A stretch of DNA of 64,000 nt from PALSA-1353 sp050014015 (lineage in GTDB: Bacteria > Planctomycetota > Phycisphaerae > Tepidisphaerales > Tepidisphaeraceae). Positions 34,599 to 42,500 of this stretch are shown here, in pieces. The position numbers and the translations under genes are program-made. The notes below the pieces were generated by a model. It was not told the origin of the DNA, did no database searches, and saw nothing but the letters and a program-made list of their open reading frames with translations. Numbering within the stretch: the first letter of the stretch is position 1; every line of letters begins with the position of its first letter. The stretch lies in NCBI GenBank assembly GCA_050014015.1, contig JBEKEC010000021.1:1-64000 (forward strand), in the 5' to 3' direction.

Positions 34599-35590
34599 AT
34601 CGACTCAAAGACATTTTCGGCCAGGAGGCGGTGATCGCGAATCTGCGTGGGGCGATGTCGGCGGACCGGCTGGGGCACGGGCTGATCTTTGCCGGGCCGG
34701 AAGGGGTGGGGAAGGCAACGTGTGCGGCCGCGCTGGCGGGGTTTTTTCTTTGCCAGAATCCTCAATCTGACGATGCATGCGGGAAATGCCCCAGTTGCCG
34801 GGGCATGACCGCGGGGATGCACCCGGATTATCATGTGATCACCAAGGAGCTGGCCCGGTTGTACGACAAAAGCGGGACCAGCAAGGCGACGCAGTTGTCG
34901 ATCAACGTGATTCGGCACGACCTGGCCGAACCCGCGGGCCGGAAAACCGTCCTGGGACGTGGAAAAGTGTTTGTCGTGGAGCAGGCGGAGTTGATGACCG
35001 CCGCCGCCCAGAACGCGCTGCTGAAAACGCTCGAGGAGCCGGCCGGCAGGACCCTGATCGTGTTGCTCACCACGCATGGCAGCGAGCTGTTGCCAACGGT
35101 CCGCAGCCGTTGCCAGACCATTTGCTTCGCCCCATTGCCGACGGAATTGGTCATCAGGGAATTGAGGCGGCGGGGCGTGGATGCGGCGAGGGCGGCGACG
35201 GCGGCGGAATTGGCTGATGGATCGTTGGGCGTGGCGCTGCGGTGGATCGAGGACGGCATGCTCGCCTCGGCCGCGGCCGTGGCTGAATCCGTCGATTCGG
35301 CGCTTTCGGGCAGGGCGAACGATCTGGCCGATCTGCTCCGCAAGAGTGCCGATGCCTACGCGCAAAAGGTTTTGGAGCGGGATGAACTGGCGAGCAAGGA
35401 TTCGGCCACGCGGAACGGGCTGGGGGCGTATCTGGGGATCGCCTCGAGGCGACTCCGGCGGCGGCTGGCCGATGCGGACGTGACGGACCGCGCCTGCGCC
35501 GCCATCGACGCGATCGCACGGGCGGAGAAGTATCTCGATGCCAACGTGAACCTGGCGATCGTGATGGAACAGTTGAGCGGCGCGGTTTGA
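34595..35590 (+). CDS. holB: DNA polymerase III delta-prime subunit
   Basis: A 331-residue clamp-loader subunit. The P-loop-like segment is FAGPEGVGKATCAAAL, the zinc site is C-x8-C-x2-C-x2-C around DACGKCPSCRG, and the AAA-type conserved part is LMTAAAQNALLKTLEEPAG followed by the SRC motif (LLPTVRSRCQTI). It helps load the sliding clamp at the replication fork. It follows tmk with an ATGA overlap. Confidence 0.93.
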   Translation: MNRLKDIFGQEAVIANLRGAMSADRLGHGLIFAGPEGVGKATCAAALAGFFLCQNPQSDDACGKCPSCRGMTAGMHPDYHVITKELARLYDKSGTSKATQLSINVIRHDLAEPAGRKTVLGRGKVFVVEQAELMTAAAQNALLKTLEEPAGRTLIVLLTTHGSELLPTVRSRCQTICFAPLPTELVIRELRRRGVDAARAATAAELADGSLGVALRWIEDGMLASAAAVAESVDSALSGRANDLADLLRKSADAYAQKVLERDELASKDSATRNGLGAYLGIASRRLRRRLADADVTDRACAAIDAIARAEKYLDANVNLAIVMEQLSGAV

Positions 35591-35600
35591 AGAGGGAGGA

Positions 35601-35652
35601 AAGGGGACATTCATGTTTTAGTCCCGGCGGCGGAAAACATGAATGTCCCCTT
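35601..35652. terminator. Long perfect hairpin between holB and TPR-GT41 gene
   Basis: A perfect 19-bp inverted repeat: AAGGGGACATTCATGTTTT at 35601-35619 and its complement at 35634-35652, with a 14-base GC-rich loop. It overlaps the end of the convergent TPR gene by two bases. It can terminate transcription from both sides, but its length and its GGGGACATTCATG core look like a dispersed REP-type element. Confidence 0.75.
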
Positions 35653-37726
35653 ATCGCTCCCCCTTGCACCAATTCCGCCACATCTGCCGGTAGGCCGCTT
35701 CGACGTTGCGGGCGAATCGTGGGGCGTCCATCAGCGGCGATGCCTGCATCCGCCCGCGCAGCGTTCGGCGCAGCTCCGCCAGCCGCGGCAAATCTCCGGC
35801 AAGGTTCGTGGCGATCTGAACGTACTGCTGCGGCGTCTGGGCGATGAGTTCCGGCAGGCCGAGGTTGCTCAATTGCGAGACCCCGGCTCGTCCGACAATC
35901 GTCTGGCCCACCAGCGTCACGACGGGCACGCCCATCCAAAATGAGTCCAGGCTCGTGGTGTGGCCGTTGTACGGGACGGTATCCAGCCCCACGTCGATGC
36001 GATGGTAAAGCTCCAGGTATTGCAACCGTGGACGGAAAGCGATCAACTCGATGCGATCGGGATTGATTCCCTCCCGTTGCAGCACGTCCAGGAGCGGTCG
36101 ACGATGGCTCCCATCGGGACAAAGCAGCATGAATCGCGACCGAGGCACTGTCTTGAGAACCCGCGCCCAGAGCCGAAGGATGTGCTCGTTGACTTTGCAG
36201 AAGTTATTCAGACATCCAAAGGTGACGTGGCCGTCCGTTTGCGCCGGCAGCGGGTTGACCCCCGGTTCCGTAACCAGTGGATCGTAGCACCAGAACGTGT
36301 CAGGCAGCCGGATGGACGTTTCGCAGTAGAACCGATCGTTCAATCCCGGTGGATCGAGGTACGGGTCGGTCAACCGGTAATCCATCGCCGACAGCCCCGT
36401 CGTCCCCGGATATGCCAGCCATGCCGCCTGCACCGGCGCCGGCTTGCGTGCAAAGATCAGCGGCCGGCCGTTGGCCATGTGCATCGTCAAATCCACCAGA
36501 ACATCGATTCGATCTTCGCGGATGATCCGGGCCGCCTCATCATCCGTCATCCCCAGGATCGACCGCCAGACATGGGCGCAACCGTGAATGCGCTCGGTCA
36601 CGGCATCCGGCCGGCGGACGTGGGAATAACAGAAGATTTCGAACGCTTTGGGATCGTGATTCGAAAGAAGCGGAATCGTGAACAACGATTGGCAATGGTC
36701 GCGGAAATCCGGCGAAACATAGCCGATCCGCAGTGGACGCTCGGGGTTGCGATCGTTGGCGTGCGGCTGAATGAGCTTCTTGAGCGGCTCGGCGTGCTGT
36801 TGGTTCCATCGGCAGGCTTCCTCGTGGATCATCCTGGCGTCGTAGCCGGGATGAAATTGGAGGGTGAAGACCAGATTGCTGTGCGCTATGGCATCAACAG
36901 GCTTGAGCTGAATGGCCTGGCGAAAGGAAGCGATGGCCTCGTCAAGTTGGCCCAGGTCCTTCAGGGCGTTGCCGAGATTATTGTACACTTTGGAGTAATC
37001 AGGCTTGAGCCGAATGGCCTGCCCGAAGGAGGCGATGGCCTCGTCAAGCCGCCCGTTGCTTTGCAAAGCGGCGCCGAGATTGCTGTGCGCTTCGGCAAAA
37101 TCAGGCTTGAGGCGAATGGCGTGCCGATAGGAAGCGATGGCCTCGTCGAGTTGGCCCGTGTCCTTAAGGGCGTTGGCGAGATTGTTGTGGGCTGAGGCGT
37201 GATCAGGCTTGATGCGGATGGCCTGCCGATAGGAAGCAATGGCGTCATCAATTTGCCCCGAGGCCAGCAAGGCGATGCCCAGATTGTTGTGTCCCTGGGC
37301 GTAATCAGGCTTGAGCCGAACGGCATCACGAAAGGAAGCGATGGCCTGGTCAACTTGCCCCAGGTCTTTCAAGGCGTTGCCAAGATTGAAGTGGGCTTCG
37401 GCGTGATCCGGCTTGAGGCGAATGGCCTGGCGATAGGAAGCGATGGCCTCGGCCAGTTGTCCTTGGTCCTTCAGGGCATTGCCCAGATTGGCGTGGGCTT
37501 CGGCGTAGTCGGGCCTGAAGGAGAGCGCGCGACGGATCAAATCCACGGCGATGTCATTTCGTCCCGCCTGATGGGCAATCACACCCAGAAGGTGCATGGC
37601 AACGGCATCGTCCGGCTGCTGCGCCAGAATCTGGCGGTATATGCGCTCCGCGTCGGCCAAGCGGCCCGCCTGGTGATGCGAGATGCCGGATTCGAGTTGT
37701 TGATGAAGAGTCACGTGAGCGGGCAT
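35651..37726 (-). CDS. TPR protein with O-GlcNAc-transferase-like (GT41) domain
   Basis: A 691-residue paralogue of the gene at 5660-8152. About nine TPR units fill residues 1-300 (consensus LGNALKDLGQLDEAIASFRQ), followed by the GT41-type region with LRIGYVSPDFRDHCQSLF, DRIDVLVDLTMHMANGRPLI, PVQAAWLAYPGTTGLSAMDY, TFGCLNNFCKVNEHIL, DVGLDTVPYNGHTTSLDSF and MGVPVVTLVGQTIVGRAGV. The DLTMHM form departs from the usual DLAGHT. It probably transfers a sugar to protein in the cytoplasm; target unknown. The start at 37726 (MPAHVTLHQQL) is used by analogy with paralogues; 37753 is also in frame. It ends inside the long hairpin that separates it from holB. Confidence 0.87.
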   Translation of the reverse strand: MPAHVTLHQQLESGISHHQAGRLADAERIYRQILAQQPDDAVAMHLLGVIAHQAGRNDIAVDLIRRALSFRPDYAEAHANLGNALKDQGQLAEAIASYRQAIRLKPDHAEAHFNLGNALKDLGQVDQAIASFRDAVRLKPDYAQGHNNLGIALLASGQIDDAIASYRQAIRIKPDHASAHNNLANALKDTGQLDEAIASYRHAIRLKPDFAEAHSNLGAALQSNGRLDEAIASFGQAIRLKPDYSKVYNNLGNALKDLGQLDEAIASFRQAIQLKPVDAIAHSNLVFTLQFHPGYDARMIHEEACRWNQQHAEPLKKLIQPHANDRNPERPLRIGYVSPDFRDHCQSLFTIPLLSNHDPKAFEIFCYSHVRRPDAVTERIHGCAHVWRSILGMTDDEAARIIREDRIDVLVDLTMHMANGRPLIFARKPAPVQAAWLAYPGTTGLSAMDYRLTDPYLDPPGLNDRFYCETSIRLPDTFWCYDPLVTEPGVNPLPAQTDGHVTFGCLNNFCKVNEHILRLWARVLKTVPRSRFMLLCPDGSHRRPLLDVLQREGINPDRIELIAFRPRLQYLELYHRIDVGLDTVPYNGHTTSLDSFWMGVPVVTLVGQTIVGRAGVSQLSNLGLPELIAQTPQQYVQIATNLAGDLPRLAELRRTLRGRMQASPLMDAPRFARNVEAAYRQMWRNWCKGER

Positions 37727-37791
37727 TGTAGACGGGAAATCCGAAACGAGCATGGCGAATCAAGGCGGAGTGATGAAATGGGAATTGATTT

Positions 37792-38916
37792 TCAATCGGC
37801 GATCGAGGGGGAAGCGCCCAGCATGTCGGCGATTCGTAGTTGCGGGCGAGAGAGAGGGAATCGATGCAAATCCTGCAGGCGAACCCAGCGGCGATGGGGG
37901 AAGTGCGCGGCGCTGCGAGTGCGGAGGCAAAGCCTTCCGCTGGTTGCGGCAAATGCGGTGAAGACGTATCGGCGGTGAGTCAGGGCGTGACGGATTTGGC
38001 CGATTTTGTGGAGTCCGGCGATGCGCAGTCCAATGGCGGGGCCGATGGATCGAACGGTCGGGGGGGCGTCCGGCGTTTCGATGGTGGGGAATTGCCAAAG
38101 TCCGGCCCAGCGGCCGGTGGGGGGGCGGCGCTCCAGAAGCCAGCGGTTTTGGCAATGGACGCAGATGGTCCATCGCGCAAGGGTCGGTACGGGGCGGGAT
38201 TTCCGCGGCGGGGGGATGGTCTGCTGCAAGCCGGCCGCGGCGGCCCGGCAGAACCGCCGCAACGGACAGTTCGCACAACTCGGTTGCCGCGGAGTGCAGA
38301 TCGTGGCGCCCAGTTCCATCAGGGCGGAATTGAATTGGCCGCAATGACTGGCGGGGAGGATTTGCCCGGCCAGTTGCCACAGCCGCCTCAGCGTTGCGGG
38401 CTGGCGGGGGTCGGCGTGGACTTTTTCCAATCGGCACAGGACCCGCGCCACGTTGCCGTCGAGGATGGGCGCTCGTTCGTCGAATGCGATGGAGGCGATT
38501 GCCCCCGCGGTGTACCTCCCGATGCCGGGAAGGGTCCGCAAATCACGCACGGATCGAGGGATTTGGCCGTCGAAACAGGCGACGATTTTGCGGGCGGCGG
38601 CGCGGATATTTCTGGCGCGGGAGTAATAGCCCAGTCCCTGCCACAGTCGCAGGACGTTCCGCTCGGAAGACGCGGCGAGGGCGGCAACGTTGGGAAGGGC
38701 GGCCAGGAAGCGGGAGAAATACGGCACAACCGTGGCGACCTGCGTTTGCTGGAGCATAAACTCGCTGACCAGCACGGCATAGGGATCGACGGGACCATTC
38801 TCCGGCGGCGCCGGACGCCATGGCAGATCGCGGCGATTTCGGGTGTACCACGTCAGCAGTGCCCGAACCAAACTGGGCCGCCGGATTGTGAGCGGGATGT
38901 TAGCTTTCGCGTGCAC
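37792..38916 (-). CDS. mutY: A/G-specific adenine DNA glycosylase
   Basis: A 374-residue DNA repair enzyme that removes adenine mispaired with 8-oxoguanine. The catalytic Glu is Glu52 in SEFMLQQTQV, the helix-hairpin-helix is LPGIGRYTAGAIASIAFDER, and the catalytic Asp is Asp153 in ILDGNVARVL. The iron-sulfur cluster ligands are Cys207, Cys214, Cys217 and Cys223 (C-x6-C-x2-C-x5-C). The C-terminal NUDIX-like domain (WLLERRPPTGRWAGLWQFPT) recognises 8-oxoguanine. Start at 38916 is the first in frame. The gene lies upstream of the TPR-GT41 gene in the same direction with a 65-base gap. Confidence 0.94.
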   Translation of the reverse strand: MHAKANIPLTIRRPSLVRALLTWYTRNRRDLPWRPAPPENGPVDPYAVLVSEFMLQQTQVATVVPYFSRFLAALPNVAALAASSERNVLRLWQGLGYYSRARNIRAAARKIVACFDGQIPRSVRDLRTLPGIGRYTAGAIASIAFDERAPILDGNVARVLCRLEKVHADPRQPATLRRLWQLAGQILPASHCGQFNSALMELGATICTPRQPSCANCPLRRFCRAAAAGLQQTIPPPRKSRPVPTLARWTICVHCQNRWLLERRPPTGRWAGLWQFPTIETPDAPPTVRSIGPAIGLRIAGLHKIGQIRHALTHRRYVFTAFAATSGRLCLRTRSAAHFPHRRWVRLQDLHRFPLSRPQLRIADMLGASPSIAD

Positions 38917-39054
38917 GGTCGTAAAATACGAAGGATTTTTCTAATTTACAGTTGCAGCTATGAAAAATTAGTTTATTTTAGCTGATACATCGGATGTGGC
39001 TGGGGCATAGAATGCAAGGGGGCGGAGGGAATAATGCCATGCATGGAGGATGCA

Positions 39055-39321
39055 ATGAGGTCGCCGCGTATCGATGATTTTGTCCGCTTGATGTCGGACA
39101 TTCCGGAATTAGCCCTGAGCCGAGGTGAAGTAGGCGTTGTCCGCAGCACTTGGTTTGCGCCATCTGTTGCGTACGAGGTGGAATTTCACCAAATCGGACA
39201 TGACTACCAGACGCGTGCTCTGCTTTTGCCGGAGCAGGTGGAGGTGGAGGATGGGCCGATCTTCCGCGATGGCCCCGTTTCCGTGGGCGAGGCCATTGCC
39301 GCGTCCGTAGGACATGGTTGA
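39055..39321 (+). CDS. Small DUF4926-like protein
   Basis: An 88-residue protein. The start at 39055 (MRSPRIDDFVRL) has GGAGG five bases upstream; ATG at 39034 is also in frame. The segment VRLMSDIPELALSRGEVGVV then VAYEVEF then RALLLPEQVEV matches the DUF4926 pattern, a small beta-barrel often found next to toxin-antitoxin genes or a DUF6883-like partner. No such partner is adjacent here. Function unknown. Confidence 0.7.
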   Translation: MRSPRIDDFVRLMSDIPELALSRGEVGVVRSTWFAPSVAYEVEFHQIGHDYQTRALLLPEQVEVEDGPIFRDGPVSVGEAIAASVGHG

Positions 39322-39502
39322 ACGGCGTTGAGCAGGGCGATTTGAGTTTGACGCGGCATGGGCGCGGGACGGTTAATCCTGCGGGTTGCCCTGTGGCTGA
39401 CTGCGGGGACGTTGGGGCCGGCATATCCAAATCAACCCGAAAATTGATGGTGGTTTCCCTTCCTCTTGGTGGGTCCTTCGCTATTCAAGATCGGTAAATC
39501 GA

Positions 39503-39530
39503 TCAGCCCCGCCGGATGGGGCGGGGCTGA
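39503..39530 (-). terminator. Probable terminator of the giant PEP-CTERM gene
   Basis: An 11-bp perfect stem (TCAGCCCCGCC with GGCGGGGCTGA, six-base loop) lies 32 bases after the stop of the minus-strand gene at 39562. The T run after it on the minus strand is short (TCGATTT), so termination strength is uncertain. Confidence 0.6.
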
Positions 39531-39561
39531 TTCGCTTGGCGTAAGGTATAAAACTGCTAAA

Positions 39562-42500
39562 TCACATTGAACGGCGACGTCGGCGTGCCAATATGCCGAT
39601 GGCGCCCAGCGCGAGCAATCCTGTTGTCGCCGGCTCCGGCACACTGGAAGTCGGTAAGGACAATCCGTTGGCCGTGGCGAAGGCGTCCAAGGCCGCAACG
39701 TCGCCGGCGGACACGGCCGCGGCGCCGGCGGACTGGTTGAAGTTCGCCGCCAGGTCGGTGAAGTCGGCGGCGTTGACCAGGCCGTCATAGTTGAAATCGC
39801 CCTGGTCCCAGCCGGTGACCGGCTGGTTGAAGTTCGCCGCCAGAATGGTGAAGTCGGCGGCGTTGACGATGCCGTCCAGATTGGCGTCGCCGAGCAGGGT
39901 GTACTTCACTTCGATCTGGTCGGCGGCCAAGTTGGCCGGGTTATTCAAATCAGCCGAGTCAGCATAGCCGATGCCGTACACCAGGCCACCGACAGGCGCT
40001 TGTGCCGCCGATGACATGATGCCCGGGCCGTTCCAGCCGCCGCCGTTGTAGCCGGACTTGATGTAGCCGATCACGGTCGAGATTGGATCGCTACCGCTGC
40101 CATAGTTGATGTACAGGTGGTTGTTGACCAGATCCAAAGCGCCGGTGCCGGAAATGGTCAGTGCGCCCACAGACGACTGGCCGCTGCCGACCGCCAGTGA
40201 GGCCGTTCCACCAGTGATGGCGATGGAGCCGGCACCGTTGATGCCGGCGAAAGTCGCCTTGCCGCCGGATTGGGAGAAGACGCCGGTGAGGCTTGTGGCG
40301 CCGGCGTTCAGCGTTCCGCCGGTCACCGCGAGCGTTCCACCGACGGTCGTGGCCCCGGTGGTCACAGTGCCGCCGGTCGCCACCGCCAGGGTTCCGGCGC
40401 TGATGTTCGTGGTGCCGGCGACGCTCAGGGCGGCGCCAACCGACACGGTACCGGTGCCGGATTTTGCGAGGGTTCCGGTATCGGCGATCTTGCCGGTGCC
40501 ACTGATGGTGTAGTTGCCGGTGCTATTGCTCATAGTCACCGAGCCGGGGCTGACGGTGGCGTTGACGGTGACGGCATAATTGCCACCGTTGTTATCGTTG
40601 AAGGTGACGTTGTCAGCCGCGTTGAACTGGGTAACCAGGGTACCGACGTTCCAGTTGTAGCTGGTGGCAGTGTCGAACAGGCCATTGTTCACGTGACCCG
40701 CGGCTGTGCCGTTCCAAATGAGATTGGAGGTATAGACCAGTCCTGCGTTAACCGTGACACCGATGAAACCACCGGAATCGACGACGGCGTACGACTGCCC
40801 GGAAAGCGGAGCATTGGTGACGGTGAAGTCACCGGTGGTGAGTCCGGCGATGTTGCCACCGATGAGTTCATAGGTGTCGCCGACGGTGGGGATGCCGGAC
40901 AAAGTGATCTGGGTCGCCGCAGCGACGCTGATGGTTCCCGAGCCCAGGGTGAGCATATCGCCATTGCTGATGGTAGGTCCAGCGCCGGTTCCCAGATCGA
41001 AACTCAAGGTGGTTGCGGAACTGGTGGTGAGTCCACCGACGGTAAGAGTACCGAAGGCGAGGGTCCCACCGGGGGCAACCGTGGCGCCGCTTGCCAGGAC
41101 GTTTTGGGAGACCATGGCGCCGGCGACGGCCGGAGAGCTGGCGAGCGTGGCTCCGGGCGAAATGGTGAGGGTGGTGCCGGTGCCGGTCGCGCTTCCGCTG
41201 GTGTCGGCGATGGACAAAGTGCCGGCGGACACGGTGTCGTTGCCGGTATAGCTGCTCGCTGCCGCCAGGGTGGTTGTGCCCGATCCCAGGAAGTTGACGA
41301 ACCCACCGCCTCCACCGGCGAACGGCTGGGCAACGGTGATGGCGAACCCGCCGTTGTTGATGTTAACTCCGCTGGAACCGACCTGGATGGTCAGTGCGGT
41401 ACCCGCGCCGTTGCTGGCGTTTGTGATCAACGGGAACCACTTGACTGTGGCGGACGGATCGTTGGCGCTGGCGGTCAACGAGCCGCCGTTGATGGTAAAT
41501 GTGGTCGGGGCGATACCGGTCGTCAGGTCGGTGAAACTTCCCGCCGTGATGTTGGCGTTGCCCGACATGGAAATCGATACTGCATACAACGTATTCGCAT
41601 TTTTGTTTAAGGAATTGTTCAGGTTAAAGACACCGGTTCCGGCACTGAGCGAACCATTGTTTGCGATTGTGAGAGTGGTATCCAAGTCGTCCGAGGTGCT
41701 ATCCAGTCCACCAACGTCCACACCAACGCCTGTAATCGAGGCATTGTTTTCGATGGTGAGGTTCATATCGGATGAGGAGCTGGATCGGCCAACAACCACC
41801 GGGCTGGTGGAGGTGCTGACAATCGATCCGCTACCGGCATAGATGATGTTGCCCTTGGTGAACAACACTTCCTGAGTGATAGCGTTGGCTGCGCCAGTCA
41901 ACGTGAGGGTGGAATCCGGCAAGCCGGTTCCGGAATTCACATGGCTGGTTCCCAAGCGTAATTGCGGACCGGTCGATCCCTCGATGATGTTACCGGAAAT
42001 CGTGGCGCTGGCGCCACCGTCCGGCACGTCTTCGAACTCGTTGCTGCCGCCGTTCAGGGCGATTGTATTGGAGATGTTCACGCCGGTGCCAAGCTGCAAA
42101 CCAAGGGCGTCACCGACGGTAATCGTTCCAGTGCCCAGATTATTTGATGCCGGCACCTTGATGAAGCCGGCGGAAATGGTGGTGCCGCCGGTATAGGTAT
42201 TGACGCCAGTAAGGTTCAGGGTGCCCGAGCCGGCCTTTACCAGGGTGAGCGCGCCCTGGGTATCGGCGATCACTCCGCCGAAGGACTGAGTGACGCCGCT
42301 GCTGATGGTCAGGGTCGGTGTCCCAGCGAGGAGAGAACTATCGATCTTTCCGGTGGTTCCGGAAATGGTCGACAGGGTTATGCTGTTGCCGTTAAGGTCC
42401 AGGACGCCGGCGCCGGTGAAGGCCAACTGGCCGGTGCTGAGCGCGGCCGTGTTCCCAACCTGGAGAGTTCCGCCAGTGATGGTGGTGGTTCCAGCGTACG

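Noticed and set aside
40270..41610. 446-codon plus-strand open frame opposite the giant PEP-CTERM gene
   Set aside because: Shadow of the repeat-rich minus-strand gene: Gly/Asp-rich, no start site and no recognisable domain.
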